Assembly: GCA_963969595.1 (NCBI GenBank)
Contig: OZ018410.1
Span: forward strand, 620,001 to 684,000
Source of the DNA: Neckera pumila
Lineage: Eukaryota > Streptophyta > Bryopsida > Hypnales > Neckeraceae
Direction of reading: 5' to 3'
Length of the DNA stretch: 64,000 bases
Under the pieces are notes generated by a model. It saw only the letters and a program-made list of their open reading frames with translations. It was not told where the DNA came from and did no database searches. Shown in pieces: positions 23,801-35,170 of this stretch. The position numbers and the translations under genes were made by a program. Numbering within the stretch: position 1 is the first letter of the stretch; every line of letters starts with the position of its first letter.

Positions 23801-24458
23801 TTTCTGAAGGAAGTTCTCGGAGACAGGAACCGGATACTCTGCAGGCGAAGGAAGCAGCAGTATTCCATATCGGAGAAGGTGATGTCTCAGATTTCAAAGA
23901 TATCATCCAGTACCTGGTAAACCAATCTTTTCCTGAAGGATACTCACTTGAGGAAAAGTTGGTATTTCAACAAAAGGTGGCCCCGTATACATTAATACAA
24001 GGGACCCTTTTCAAGATGGGAGTTGACGAACAGTTAAGGAGGTGTTTGGAGAAGAAGGAACGGAAGCAAGTCATGAGGGCGCTGCATCTTGGACCATCAA
24101 GAGGACACTTTGCATCAATTACAACAGTAAACCGGATTCGGATGGCCGGATACTGGTGGCCGTCTATGATCCGGGATGTGAAGGCTTTTGTAGGAACATG
24201 CGACCAATGTCAGAGGACAGGAGCACCTGCGTTTAAAAACCACTGGCCTCTCACACCTATCATTCCTTTGGCCCCTTTTGAGAAATGGGGAATAAATTTC
24301 ATCATACCCATCAATCCGGTCAGCTCACGAAGGAAGAGATACATTATCCTGGCTACAGATTATCCTGGCTCAAGGAGGAAGAGATACATTATCCTGGCTC
24401 ACGAAGGAAGAGATACATCAGCTCACGAAGGAAGAGATACATTATCCTGGCTCAAGGA
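20869..24458 (+). pseudogene. pol: Pol polyprotein of element B (PR-RT-RH-truncated INT)
   Basis: Same frame as gag. Protease: VDGGSGINLML near 21590 and LLGRPWL near 21810. Reverse transcriptase: ECYSFLDGFSGYNQVFI, PFGLCNAPGTFQRLMMD and the catalytic FIDDF near 22963. RNase H: VTLDASGWCLGAIL near 23398, EREALAVVYACKKFRHYL, FHTDHDSLKYL and NADFLSR. Integrase: an HHCC zinc domain (RGHFASITTVNRIR...WWPSMIRDV...CDQCQRTG) near 24095-24225. The core begins WGINFIIPINP near 24290, where the family usually has Asp as first catalytic residue, so here it is Asn. The core is then lost at the breakpoint. Nonsense codons: TGA 20962 and TGA 23344. Confidence 0.9.
24318..24458 (+). repeat. Short tandem duplications at the element B breakpoint
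   Basis: A phrase of about 25 bp (AGGAAGAGATACATTATCCT, then GGCT) from the integrase core is repeated about four times with variation, some units with an inserted TCAGCTCACGA. The normal integrase sequence does not resume in the expected way afterwards. This looks like a repair scar where the element was cut off. Confidence 0.6.
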
Positions 24459-24732
24459 CGCTCTGCTAGACATAGAGATTTGTCCATCAGATTGCCAAGT
24501 GGAGACAAGTATATCATGCCCAATTTCTTTGGTTGAGGATGCGGTATATTCATCATGATGTATATCGCAGTGTCTTTTGCTGTTGTTGTCTGTGTGTCCC
24601 TTTTTTTATTCATCCTTCATCCTACCTTTGGTGAATGAGATTGAATGTTCTTATAGCTCGGCTGTAGTACTCAATTCAACGTCAAAAGTGCATCTGTTTA
24701 ATTTGCACTTTGTATATTTTCTTTATGAGCAG

Positions 24733-26603
24733 GGTAGCTGTGAGAGACCCTGTATAGAGGAATGCCACATTCTTCCTCCATTCACGTCCAGGCTGGCAGA
24801 GATATGGCTCAACGTCATTCTGGATCTGAATGGAGTTCTCAACGTGTGTGACAATGTGAGGTACCACCTGAAGGAAGGGGAATTATGCTCTCCTGGTGAG
24901 GTAGTCCCTAATGTAGAGCACGCGACCTTGAAAATCAATAGAGTCACCTGTCGGCCCCACTTTAAGAGGTTCTTGCGAGAATTATCTTCCACTGCAAATG
25001 TTCATGTCTGGAGCTCCATGAATAAATCCTATGCCCAACTCATTTGCAAGTACCTCTTCTACGGCCTAGAACCCCCTCTGTATATTCTCGGCCAAGAGCA
25101 ATACAGCATTATGAAATGTCGAGGGAGAAACAGAAGGCTAGTGAACTACAAGTTGAAGGGATCGGACAAAGTCCTGTATATGAAACCATTGCAAATATTG
25201 TACAGATTAAATGGTTCTATCATCTCTGCAGACAACACAATTGTAGTCGATGACAGGCTAGAGAACCACTTCTTGAACGACCCTACGAATGTGGTGCTCT
25301 TGGATCCCTAGTCGTTTGAAGGTCTTGAAGCAACAGATGGAATCTTCATAGATGAGCTTTTGCCATGGATTCATAGACTGCATGTAGAGAGGCCATTGAA
25401 ATTGTATCCCTTCCGTAGAGACAATGCTCTGGGGTGTATCCACGTCATGCATAAACACGACCAATTGAAGTTCAATGACTTTGCCAAGGCACTAGAGGTC
25501 TCCAATTATCTTTACGATGAATGGAATAAGAGCAACGGTGGCCATGACGTTTCTCCCCGAAAGTCCAATCCAACGTCACACAAGGAGCTTAGGCTACGGG
25601 ACGTTTATTTGTGTCTTTGTCCGCTTTTCTACGAGATGTCCAGTCCATTGCCGCGCAAGGAGCGTAGCCTGCGGGACATTTGTTTTGAATGTTGTCCGCC
25701 TCCCTGCCAGAGGAATTTGTAGGCCATAGGATTCTTGGATTTCACAACCTTCATTGCATTATACTTCCAATGTAACAGTTCATTACAGCGGAGACCTCTG
25801 TTTTGTGCTCAGGGTGTGGGTGTTTCTCAGGCACCCAAATTTCCTTCTGGAGACAAGAGTGTGGTGTCTAATGATTTTCTTGTTGACTATGATGGGCTGA
25901 ACATATCGCAAGGTGGGGTTTGTCATATCATGTACTTAGCGGCCATTGCGCAATCAACCATGGATTTTTCAATGCTGGATATAGATGATGGTGTAGTTAA
26001 CAGTCCTTCCAATGGAAGAAAGCGTCCTGTGTTACTGCACTCTCCATCTCCTCTCAAATCCCGTCCTCAGTTGGTGTCCCCACGGGAGCGCTCTGGAATG
26101 AACTCCGAAACGCAGAGGAAGCTCTACAATGATGAAGTGGGTGGTGTGGCTGTTGTGGAGGTACGGTATTAACAATTTTTGTCTTTGCAATCTTGTTTGT
26201 TTTTAAGTAATGCTTTGTGGACGTTGTAGGCTATGAATCTCTTTTAAAATTTGTGTATTTGTAGGTGCAGGAAATGGTGCCTACGTCTCTTGCCATTAGT
26301 GGCATCAATTTTAAAGACACAGAGCCAGAAAAACGCAAAGAACAACCTACTACGTGTAATGGCATGTTGCCTCTTGGACCTCGTCCGTCTTCATTGGGCC
26401 TTATTAAACGGCAATGCAAAACACATGATGGATTGCGTCCGCTTCATTGTAGCCATTTTGCATGGGATGCTTGGGAGCAGAGGTCTTTGAAGAAATAGCG
26501 GCGAGAAATTGCTTTCCAAAGGTCCAGTGGTAGTACAGGATACAGTCGAGGGCCAGAGTTAATGAAGGCAATGGAAATGTTGAAAAGTAGGTCGCACTTG
26601 TAG
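24733..26603 (+). pseudogene. FCP1-like (HAD superfamily) phosphatase gene fragment, spliced
   Basis: The first recognisable exon opens after a splice-acceptor-like TTTTCTTTATGAGCAG ending at 24732. It encodes VILDLNGVLNV (motif I), FKRFLRELSSTANVHVWSSM (motif II) and TIVVDDRLENHFLNDP (motif III), the order in FCP1/SCP-type phosphatases. In motif I the second acidic residue is Asn (codon 24829-24831), a variant I recall from plant homologues. The frame carries TAG at 25309, 25720 and 26496. Another acceptor-like site is near 25809. The clear intron is 26161-26264 (GTACGG...TTTGTAG, 104 nt, phase 0). The last exon ends at TAG 26601. The 5' exons are missing, as retroelement B ends just upstream. 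A 75-bp near-duplicate encodes HKELRLRDVYLCLCP and RKERSLRDICFECCP. Confidence 0.65.
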
Positions 26604-27167
26604 TGCGTAGATTAAAACTATAGAGGACAATCTATTCTCTCCATTTCTATGGTATAGAATTTCGGTGTATCACTCAATGATTATTGAGGGGTTTAGAATT
26701 TTGGATTCTTATAATTCTGCTATTATGTAGCAAAGAACCAAAATCTGATTTTAAATAGCAAATAGCAGTAGGACTAATATAATGTTCCAAAAATGATAGC
26801 GAAGTTCTTAATCTATTAGGTAGAATGTACTTACTATGGGATTCACAGGAAGGTGATGAAAACAATGTCTTTGAAGTACTTCAATCAACAATAGGGACGA
26901 ACTTAGGGAAGGAAAATCACAAAGTTTGTAGAATCAAACTATTGCATCACCCTTGAGAAGGATTCTCATAGGCTGCACTTCATATAGTGTGGAGTTTGGG
27001 AATTCATCTCAAGGGAGATGCTAGAGTTTGGTCCAATGATTTTCGTGCTTTTCTTTTTCTTGAATTTGTCCTTGTTGTTGACTGAAGGTAATCCTACTAG
27101 TGTATGTTACAAACCGGGTTGTTAAAATATCACATCTTCATTGCTCATGATAGTCATGCAATTAGAA
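26604..27167. other. AT-rich intergenic, no gene seen
   Basis: No coding similarity, splice pattern or clear repeat was recognised here. Confidence 0.5.
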
Positions 27168-27441
27168 GCTTAAAGAGATGAAGACTTGGTGATTGAAGAA
27201 TGAAGTGGATGCTGAGCTTTGACCTAGATTTGGGCACAAATAGTGAAGAAACAGAAACATCCAAACATCGCTCTAAGGATATTCATAAATGACGCTCCAA
27301 ATTGTAGCGTGTGGAGTGTGATTTTTGAGAGTCCTAGGGTGGTGTTTGGATGACTTGTTTCTACACTATTTGTACCTTGATCTAGGTCAAAGTTCAGCAT
27401 CCACTTCATTCTTTAATCACCATGCATTTGTCTTTTTAAGC
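27168..27441. repeat. Long inverted repeat (hairpin, arms about 115 bp)
   Basis: The left arm 27168-27283 and right arm 27325-27441 are reverse complements with scattered mismatches. For example GAATGAAGTGGATGCTGA on the left has TCAGCATCCACTTCATTC on the right. About 40 bp form the loop. The arms begin GCTTAAA and end TTTAAGC in mirror fashion. It could be a foldback transposon (MITE) or a young hairpin small-RNA locus. No target duplication was identified. Confidence 0.75.
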
Positions 27442-28709
27442 AATCTATTTGTAGTGTCTAACACGGGCGATGATGATGTAATATTTCACTCCCAGGAGTT
27501 TAACGGTAGGCAGTGCTTCTACTGGATTTTGTTGGGCAATGCATTCATCCATCATTTACGTGTATATGTGCTAACAATTTTCAATCAAAAGTATTTCATA
27601 CCACAAATTGTACATGACATTTCCAAAATCTTCATTTGCAAAATCATTTTGGATGTCATTGCATTCCATTTTATGTGTTGCATACGTGAAATTCTTTTTT
27701 GTTTCTCACTTATGTGCTTCAAGAGATGCCTAAGTCATTGAAAGGAGACTCCCATTTCACTGGAAAACTCCCAAAGTAATGAATATGATGTTTAAAGTGG
27801 CAACAAAGTGACTCTACATGTGAAAATGTATGTGAGGTTTGTCATATTGGTATTGAAGGTGGGCAATCAACATTGAAGAATAAATATAGAAATAAATAAG
27901 GACGCAACAACTGTACCTTCTGTAGACCATTCAAATGCACATAGTGTACAATACTACATCAACCATAATTAAAGATTTCCTTGGTAGGAGTCTTTGAAAA
28001 TTTGTGTATCATATTGATGTATAAAAAAACATCTTCTTTGCAACTCACGATTGCTCACTTAGTTGTAGTTGTTGTCCATTATTGGAAAGAAAAACTATGA
28101 CTAGTCTTCATTAGATATTTCATATAGAAAGACAAATTCTAAAAATGTTGTAATATCAACAGTAGCAAGACATCCAAATCTCCAAGTTGCATATGAGTTG
28201 CATATATATGAGTCAATTCTATAGATATATTAATTTAGGCTTCAATTAGTCTATAACAATCTACATTATTATTCCTTAATCCACATCAATCAATGACTAT
28301 GTTGGCATTTAGAAGTCACTTATCAATAACTTCAAGACATGCAATCATTGTTGAGGCATTTGCAAAGGACATAATTTTTGCTAGTTGATTGCATTGTGAA
28401 TGTCTTTTTTAAAGCTATTATTTAATTGTCTAGCACAAGAAAAGCAACTCTGGTCTTTGTAGATCAATGTGAAAGAAGAGTTTGTTAAAGACAGTTTTTG
28501 AAGCTATTCTAATGGAGAAGAATGCAATATAGCTAATATTATTTCAAATATTTGATGTAGAATCATTTGTTGAAGTAATTTAGTAAATGTGGTAAAGAAT
28601 AAGAACATGCAAATAAGAAGCCACAATATAATAGAATAAAATTATGCTTGGTGATATTTGATGTATTTAGCTGTATTAATTTCTTTATACAAAACATTAG
28701 ATGATATTT
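27442..28709. other. AT-rich intergenic, no gene seen
   Basis: Low-complexity, A/T-rich sequence. No protein homology was recognised. The 138-residue open frame at 27325-27741 partly overlaps the hairpin and looks accidental. Confidence 0.5.
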
Positions 28710-28992
28710 GGGGGTCTTGGAGGGCCGTTTCAGGCCTGTTCCCTGATCTGCCCAGATCCAGTGAACGCCGGTACGGGTGTGTCAGAATTTTTTTTTTCAA
28801 AAAAAGAATAAAAAAAATAATTTTTTTTTACCAAAATATCATTTTAAACAATTATTTTTTTTTTTTTTTTTTTTTTTTTTCAAAAAGTGACGTGGTAGTT
28901 GCTCGACCACGTCAGCCAGCTGCTGCTGCTGCGTTCCCAGACTACGGGAACGCAGCAGACAGCAGGGGAACTCACAACCTTCTAAGACCCCC
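28710..28992. mobile_element. MITE-like insert with nested hairpins
   Basis: A GC-richer island in AT-rich DNA. The ends are GGGGGTCTTGGAGG on the left and, on the right, CTTCTAAGACCCCC, an imperfect inverted pair of about 14 bp. Inside are a poly-T run, a perfect 13-bp palindrome arm CTGCTGCGTTCCC/GGGAACGCAGCAG (28924-28955 region), and a second hairpin around CGTGGT...ACCACG. There is no coding capacity. No convincing target duplication was found, so the superfamily is unknown. Confidence 0.5.
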
Positions 28993-31900
28993 GAATCTCA
29001 TGTAATGCCTTGTTGTTGGAAACTACACGAAATTGCCCTATTACAATAATAATTATCAAAGTCACACTATTTGTAAATTAATTAAATTAGTGAAACTGAA
29101 ATATCAAGGTTGTGCCAATCTTCTCAAAATGAAGTTTTTTTAGTGATTTTAAATTTGCAATCCCACTACTTGTGAAAAATGATGTAGCTCTAACCACAAT
29201 GCATAATCTTTTTTAATTAAAAGGAATATGCAACCTATAATATAATTCTATACTTATTTTATTTTTTAGAGGTATGTAGAGATGAATGACCCAATTTTTG
29301 GTGTTCAAAATCTGGAGCCAAGTTGACGTACAAAACCAACAATTTTACTAGAGAGTTGGAATCAATTGAAATCTAACATCAATTCAATTTAATTCAATGT
29401 GCCATTTTGACATTTATTGTGTTGGTGCACATGCAAATACATTTGTCCACAACATTGTGAATTGCTAAATTAGATTCCCACATTCTATTAATCATTTCAT
29501 TTCTTTATTTTCTTGAAGGGCCACTGCTCTATTTTTAATGGAATACCGCCATTTTAACACAATTTACTTTTAACATCTTTTGACATGCAAATCCTATCTT
29601 CTATTCAAAAATAGAATCTTCAAAATTATTAGTCATGAAGGGATGATCGAAAGTATGGTATATATACCTAAAAGTTGTTTCACCATTCACAAAATATAGC
29701 TCTATTAAAACAACACGGTCCTAATCTGGGGAGCCTATTGAATCTAGATCTTGGATCCTACACAAATTATGGGAGAGACTTGGGAAGAGACTTTCTCCAT
29801 CCAAGAATTGGCTCCATTTTGTATGTCGTAGTTTGTCAAGAAGTCTGCCAAAAGTATGCCAAAGCTTTCCAAAAAGTCTCTAAAATTCCCAAATAGCGGG
29901 TGCAATCAGAAAAAACAAAGTTTGGATTGCGGGGACCCCCCCCCTCAATATAATATAATTCTCAGTACTATTGACCCCATGCCAATAAAGCACATAATAT
30001 CTAAAATTGAATTAGTTTTCATAAGAAATGAAGAGGAGGTGAAGACTTAAAGGAGAGTAAATTAGAACAAAATAAAGAATGACATAAGGATGTTTTTGAA
30101 AAATATGCCATTATAAGCATCATAGAATGACATAATGAGTGTGTTGGAAAACAAAGTCATCGTAATTTGTATTCCAACATGATGTCATGAAAACCATTTA
30201 TATTGCAAGCTCCTCTTGTGTTTGTAAGAGTTTTTGGAAGCAACCGTTGAGAATCAAATTATATTGTGCTTTAAGGATGTCTAATATTTCAATGAAAAGG
30301 GAACGTGATTCATCTTTGAAAATCTATTGAATGAATATTATTGGAATATTGGAAAAGTACAAATGATCTTTTATTGTGATCTCTTTCATTTGCTAAAAGA
30401 TTGATCCAAATATATTTGCTCATATCTATAGAAAAAAAATTGTTATAAAGAGGATAGGTTACCTCAATAGATGTTATTGCCAATATTTTCCATAACCAAT
30501 AGATTTAAAATCATTCATGTTCGACACAATCAAACCTCTTATCAAAATTGAAAGCAGAGGAGTTGCAAGAATCACTTGCCGGTTTTGGCTCAAAACGGCC
30601 ATAGTACTCAAGTAATGTGACTTTGGGAATAAAATAAAATAAAATATGGATGATTTGTATGTATATGTGTGAAAGTTTCAGACCTAGGAAAATTAATCTC
30701 TAAAAATTATGTAAGGTCAAAGCATGTTGAAAAATGCAAGAAAATAGACAGTTTTGGAACTTATTTTAGAAAATAATTCAAAAATTTAACCCCCTCCCCT
30801 CCAAAAGCGATTTTTCTAATTTGAAGATGCCTTTTTTGGGAAAAAAATTTGTATTCTTTGCATGTGTGCAAAGGTAGTGCACTTTGAGCACATGTGGAAG
30901 GTGAAAAATTTACAAATTTTGAAAAATCTCTTGTGGGCTTGTGCAAATTAAATAAAACTCTTTGAATCACAATTTTCACATTCAAATTTGCATTTTTGGA
31001 TTGGAAATAGTACTAAATCCCCCCAAAATGACCAAAATAGACATCCAATCAAGGGCAATTTAAAAATAGTAAACAAGTTTTAAAAAATTTGAAAATATTA
31101 TGTAGTGTTTGAAATTGCCACATGTACCTACAATTCAAATTTTATAGAAAATAGATGTAAGATGCAAAAGTTATGAGCAAAAATCTACGTGTCTAAGGCC
31201 AAGTGGCCAAAAAAAATGATCACGTGTTTCTTGCAACAACCCAGCAAAAGGTTTAAAAACTCATTCAACTTGGGGAACAATAAACTTGACTATTTATCTT
31301 TAAATTGTTGGCGTTAGGATTCTCTAGTGTTGATCAAGTAATTATGAAAATTTATGGGACACAGGCTTCAACTATTATATTGCAAAAATGGATTTATGAA
31401 TCCAAATTGAACAACTGTCATTTTACATTTGCAAAACAAATTCAAAAAATAATAGAACATTAATTTCATATAGACACGTCATATTGATGAGTTATTGAAA
31501 TTGTTGGATGTAGTGCCCTCTACCCTTGTAAGGTAGGAGGTTGTAAAACAGAGTGGGCATTAAATATGGATCCATAAATGGCTATGAAATGGACATGAGT
31601 CACTTTTGAAATTAACCAGTACAGTCATTGAATGAATCAAGGAAAAAAGTATTATTAATTGCAAGAGCCAATCATTCTCTTTGCTTTCTCCATTTTATTT
31701 AGAATTGCAAGTGAACCGTTTATGAGAGACCTAGGCTCACAAATAGGGACCTACGACCCAACTCGTTTGAAAATTCATAAGTAAATCAAAAATGCTTGGA
31801 AAAATACGAAACCACTTGGATTAGATTCCTCATCAATTTTTCTTTATTGGAAAAAGGAGCTAAAAATATTTCCGTCCAAGGAAATACATGAAAAAGGTAG

Positions 31901-32413
31901 ACAAGCCCCTAGATGCTCCATTTCTGAGCCTCCTACCTTATGCACACTCGCATGCGCAGTACGATATTTTACCATTGCAGAGAAGTGTTACTTGAAGGCA
32001 GACCAATTCAATCCGTAAAGATATTGTATGCTCAGTTCCACAAGTTCTATCCCTTTTACAGCTGAACTTTAGTTGAGGGCAGTTATTTTCCATTTCTACA
32101 AGCATGGTGCTCATCTACAAAAATGTTACAAACATGCATGCACTCTCACTCCCTTGGAGCTTCCAGATTAGTAACAAAAACCTGAGCAAGAATTATTGTG
32201 AGGTTTTTCTACCGGCCCTTCAGTTGCCAATAAGCTAAAGCCAGCCTGAAATTATACAACCTAGTGTGAGGCCGACAATGCTAGCAAACATCAGAAGGTT
32301 ACCAATGGCATTCTATTTTGGACTTTGCAATGAACTAATACAATTCAAGCTTGATCAAACATCTTAGAATTTGAAATATGCAGCATAACGAGTTAGATGC
32401 AGGAATATGGCAC
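28993..32413. other. AT-rich intergenic, 3.4 kb, no gene seen
   Basis: No coding similarity was found. A segment from about 31500 (TGTTGGATGTAGTGCCC...) to about 31710 has the look of a decayed copia-type LTR, but no partner was found. Scattered poly-A/T tracts occur. Confidence 0.45.
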
Positions 32414-33482
32414 TTAAGGTCCGTTCGCACCTGGCGTTACGGAGTAGTGGCCATTGAACGATAAAAGAGGGGTAGGACCAAGAGGAAAACATAAAAAATT
32501 GAAGTGGAGGCACAGGGCACAGGGACGTCAAGGACGGTGGGAAGTGACGTATGAAATGTGACCCCCTGTTCACACTTGGATTTCTTTTTTAATTTTCCTC
32601 AGTGTCAACTTGGAGAGGACTGACGACATAAGAGTGGCCATTCACATTAGCGGCTTCATATTCAAGTGAAAGTGGGACCTTCAGCGGCTGTCTTCGTTGT
32701 CGGAAGTGAGGTTCTGGGTTTTCTTCGTCTGTCCTTCACATGTTTTCTTTCTTCAAGGAAGTTTTGTAGGTTTTGTGGAAATACAGAAACTTGTGCGAAA
32801 GCTGTCAATGGTGTGTTCATAGTGGAGTGTTGTGCTTTTGAATGTTTGCATCGTCTGTCAAGGTTCGAAGGACATTTACGGCGGAGGAGAATTGAGCACA
32901 TGAGGGAACTTGTGGTTTTCGACTTGGCATTGGTGGCACATGGAGTGTACTGTCTCTCCGATTAGTACTTCGACTGATTTTGGGGTGCCACAAAGAGAGG
33001 GTCGCGGACCACAACGCCGACTGCAAGTGCGACAGGTAATTTTTCCTTTTCTTCTCTGGGCAAAACTAAAACGGCGAGGTTGAATTTAGAAGTCCTGCCG
33101 CTCCTCATGGTCCAGCTTCCGCATGTTAGGATTTCTTCCTCCTTAAGCAACGTCCCTCAGTACTCAAATGTCAGTGGCCCTACTTTCTCTTTCCAGTAGA
33201 AATTGTGGCGATCGTAGATGTTGATGTGCTCTCCGAGTTGCAAAAGCTAGCTTACCTTTGCGCTTGCATTGCTGTGGCCACTTGAACCCTGCTAGTGGCC
33301 TAGAGTAGCAATCGGTCGTTTCTTGTGATTTTTGAAATTTGTTGATCAAACCTATGAACGTGTGCGATGTCATGCTGTGCAGAGTCATGGATGTCCTGCC
33401 CAACCCAACGGAGTATTTGTCTGTCGCTTTTGCTATCCTGCTGATGCTGCTTACTTCAAACTGAGCCCTACTAGAGTCGAGT

Positions 33483-34739
33483 GTGCTGCACCGCGAAGAG
33501 GAATCGTCTTCCCGCTTCCACCGCTTTTTTCAGTATTCTGAAATATCAAGTCAGAGTGCAGAGCAGGAGACACAGCGGGCGTTGCACGCATTTCGCCTAT
33601 GGCATTGCATCCACTTTCTTGGTGATGATTTAGGATTCTGGGTGAAGCCTAGATCGACGACTTGGTTCTCTAAATTCTTGATGGAGGAAGTTGATGAAGA
33701 TCAATGGGTTGAAATGTTCCGGATGACGAAAGCGTCAGTGTTCACTCTAGCGCAGATCTTGGAGCCCACGGTTATGAAGAAAGACACCAAGTTCCGCCTT
33801 GCAATCTTTGTTGTAGTCTGTGTGGCTTGTACCATTTTTAAATTGACGCATGGTGTCAGCCTTCTTGTGTATAGTGAACTGTTTGTAGTGGGACACAGTT
33901 TAGTTTCATTGATTCTCTGGCAAGTTGTGCATTCCATCAATGTCGTTCTCCATGGACAGATCTCGTGGCCAAGGGGATAGAGACTTCTTGAAATACAAGC
34001 AAAATTCCGGCAACACTATGGCCTTCCTGGAGTAGCTAGTGCTATTGACGGCACTCACATAGGTATTTCAAAACCGAAGTACGGACCTGCAGACTACTAC
34101 TACTTTAAATCTGGAGGTTATACTATCAACTGTCAAGCAGTAGTTGACAGCAAAAAATGCTTTCTAGACTTGTTTCTTGGGATGCTGGGTTCCACTAATG
34201 ATGCACGGGTTTTGCGGAGGTCCTCTTTATATCAGAAAGCAAATGCCAACACTCTTTGGGACTCTGGCATGACTTTCAATGACTTCACGCCATACATGTT
34301 GGGGGATGCCAGTTATCCGATCATGCCGTGGCTAATGGTGCCCCACAGTGAAGCGTCCAATCAGTCTGTGGTGGAATCTCTCTTCAATCATAGGCTTCGA
34401 AGGGGGCGAGGTGTGGTGGAAAATGCTTTCGCAATGTTGAAGCAATACTTCAGGGAACTCCTTCTCAAAACGGATTTGCATGTGACTTTTGTCCCAGATG
34501 TGATTTTATCATGTGCCATACTACATAATATGTTGCAATGTCAGTCCAGGGAAGATGTGCATCGCTTTCTCAATGTTCTGCGGACTGAGGGCTTCACTGA
34601 GGACTATGTGAATGAAGAGGGAGTGCACGTCGAGGTGCCTGAGAGAGGCAGAATGCTGTACCCACCAGAGCCAGGTCTGCTGAAAAGGAGTGAGCTTGGA
34701 ATGTTCCTTGCCATCTCCAGAGCTACTTCAAATCATTGA
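33483..34739 (+). pseudogene. PIF/Harbinger transposase (DDE), one nonsense codon
   Basis: About 418 codons. The N-terminal part shows FWVKPRSTTWFSKFL and QWVEMFRMTKASVFTLAQIL, typical of HARBI1-like plant transposases. The catalytic core has all three acidic residues: Asp in AIDGTHIG (34047-34049), Asp in LGSTNDARVL (34200-34202) and Glu in GRGVVENAFAMLKQ (34419-34421). The CAILHNMLQ motif follows. A single in-frame TAG at 33978-33980 splits the frame; both halves are in the same frame. The frame opens at 33483 without an ATG, so the true start may be in an upstream exon or at the ATG 33681. The enzyme would cut and paste the element at TTA/TAA sites. Confidence 0.85.
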
Positions 34740-34759
34740 AGACGTGTGAGTACCTATAG

Positions 34760-34961
34760 TTAAGACCACTTCCACCTTTCAAGTTTTTTCTTCGAATGCT
34801 TGCAATTGGTTTCAATGTCATCCAAGAAGTGAAGAGAGTTGGAAAGTGCGACGACCTCATCATGTACAGAGTTAGCAACTAGCTCTCCAATGCCCAAGTC
34901 ATTTATAGTAGCATTAGGGTGTTGGAATCCTAAGCATAGAACGGCAGCTAGATGTGACAAG
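34760..34961 (-). pseudogene. 3' end of a second Harbinger gene (likely MYB/SANT-like partner)
   Basis: Minus-strand frame ending KKKLERWKWS just after the transposase gene, convergent with it. It holds NATINDLGIGELVANSVHDEVVALS-type sequence and is cut at 34961 by LTR copy C. PIF/Harbinger elements usually carry a DNA-binding MYB-like partner gene. Position and orientation fit this, but the DNA-binding part is missing, so the call is by context only. Confidence 0.4.
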
Positions 34962-35162
34962 TGTCGTAGCACAGAAAGCACAAAATCCTTCTCTAAGGCC
35001 TTAATGGACCCTAAAGTGACTCGTGTATCGTTCCACAGAGATCTCGGTATAATTCTCTTAAATGGCCGGAATGAAGTGAATTGATATCCCAAAACCAACC
35101 CCAAGTACTAATCTAGACTGGGTCCAGTTCTAGTAATCCGGAACCGGAAACTCCTTTCCCAA

Positions 35163-35170
35163 TTATATAT
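35163..35170 (-). promoter_or_regulatory. TATA-like site near the end of LTR C
   Basis: On the minus strand GACCGG is followed by ATATATAATT, about 207 bp before the LTR end, as in copy A. Confidence 0.4.

Larger units (their letters stand above)
15210..24458 (+). mobile_element. Ty3/gypsy retrotransposon B (5' LTR, PBS, gag, pol; 3' end lost)
   Basis: Order: 5' LTR 15210-19151 with its own accessory gene, PBS at 19162, then gag and pol in one frame. Pol runs protease, reverse transcriptase, RNase H, integrase, which is the Ty3/gypsy order. The element breaks off in the integrase core at about 24458 in a tract of short tandem duplications; no polypurine tract or 3' LTR follows. Gag and pol are interrupted by TAG (20866), TGA (20962) and TGA (23344). 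So B is a dead, truncated copy, but it is the one that proves that the 3.9-kb segment is an LTR. Confidence 0.9.
32414..34961 (+). mobile_element. PIF/Harbinger DNA transposon, right end lost
   Basis: The left end is likely TTA (32414-32416, the usual trinucleotide target for this superfamily) followed by AGGTCCGTTCGCACCTGG. A similar phrase, CTGTTCACACTTGG, recurs about 150 bp further in as a subterminal repeat. It contains the transposase (33483-34739) and the end of a convergent second reading frame. The right end and its TTA are gone: LTR copy C starts at 34962. The element is therefore older than C. Confidence 0.65.

Noticed and set aside
24577..24732. Coding sequence upstream of the FCP1-like exon
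   Set aside because: The translation is hydrophobic and low in complexity, and a splice-acceptor-like site at 24732 suggests that it is intron.
32666..33541. Small open frames upstream of the Harbinger transposase as genes
   Set aside because: There is no recognisable domain and no shared frame with the transposase; at most they are untranslated leader or exons that cannot be defined.
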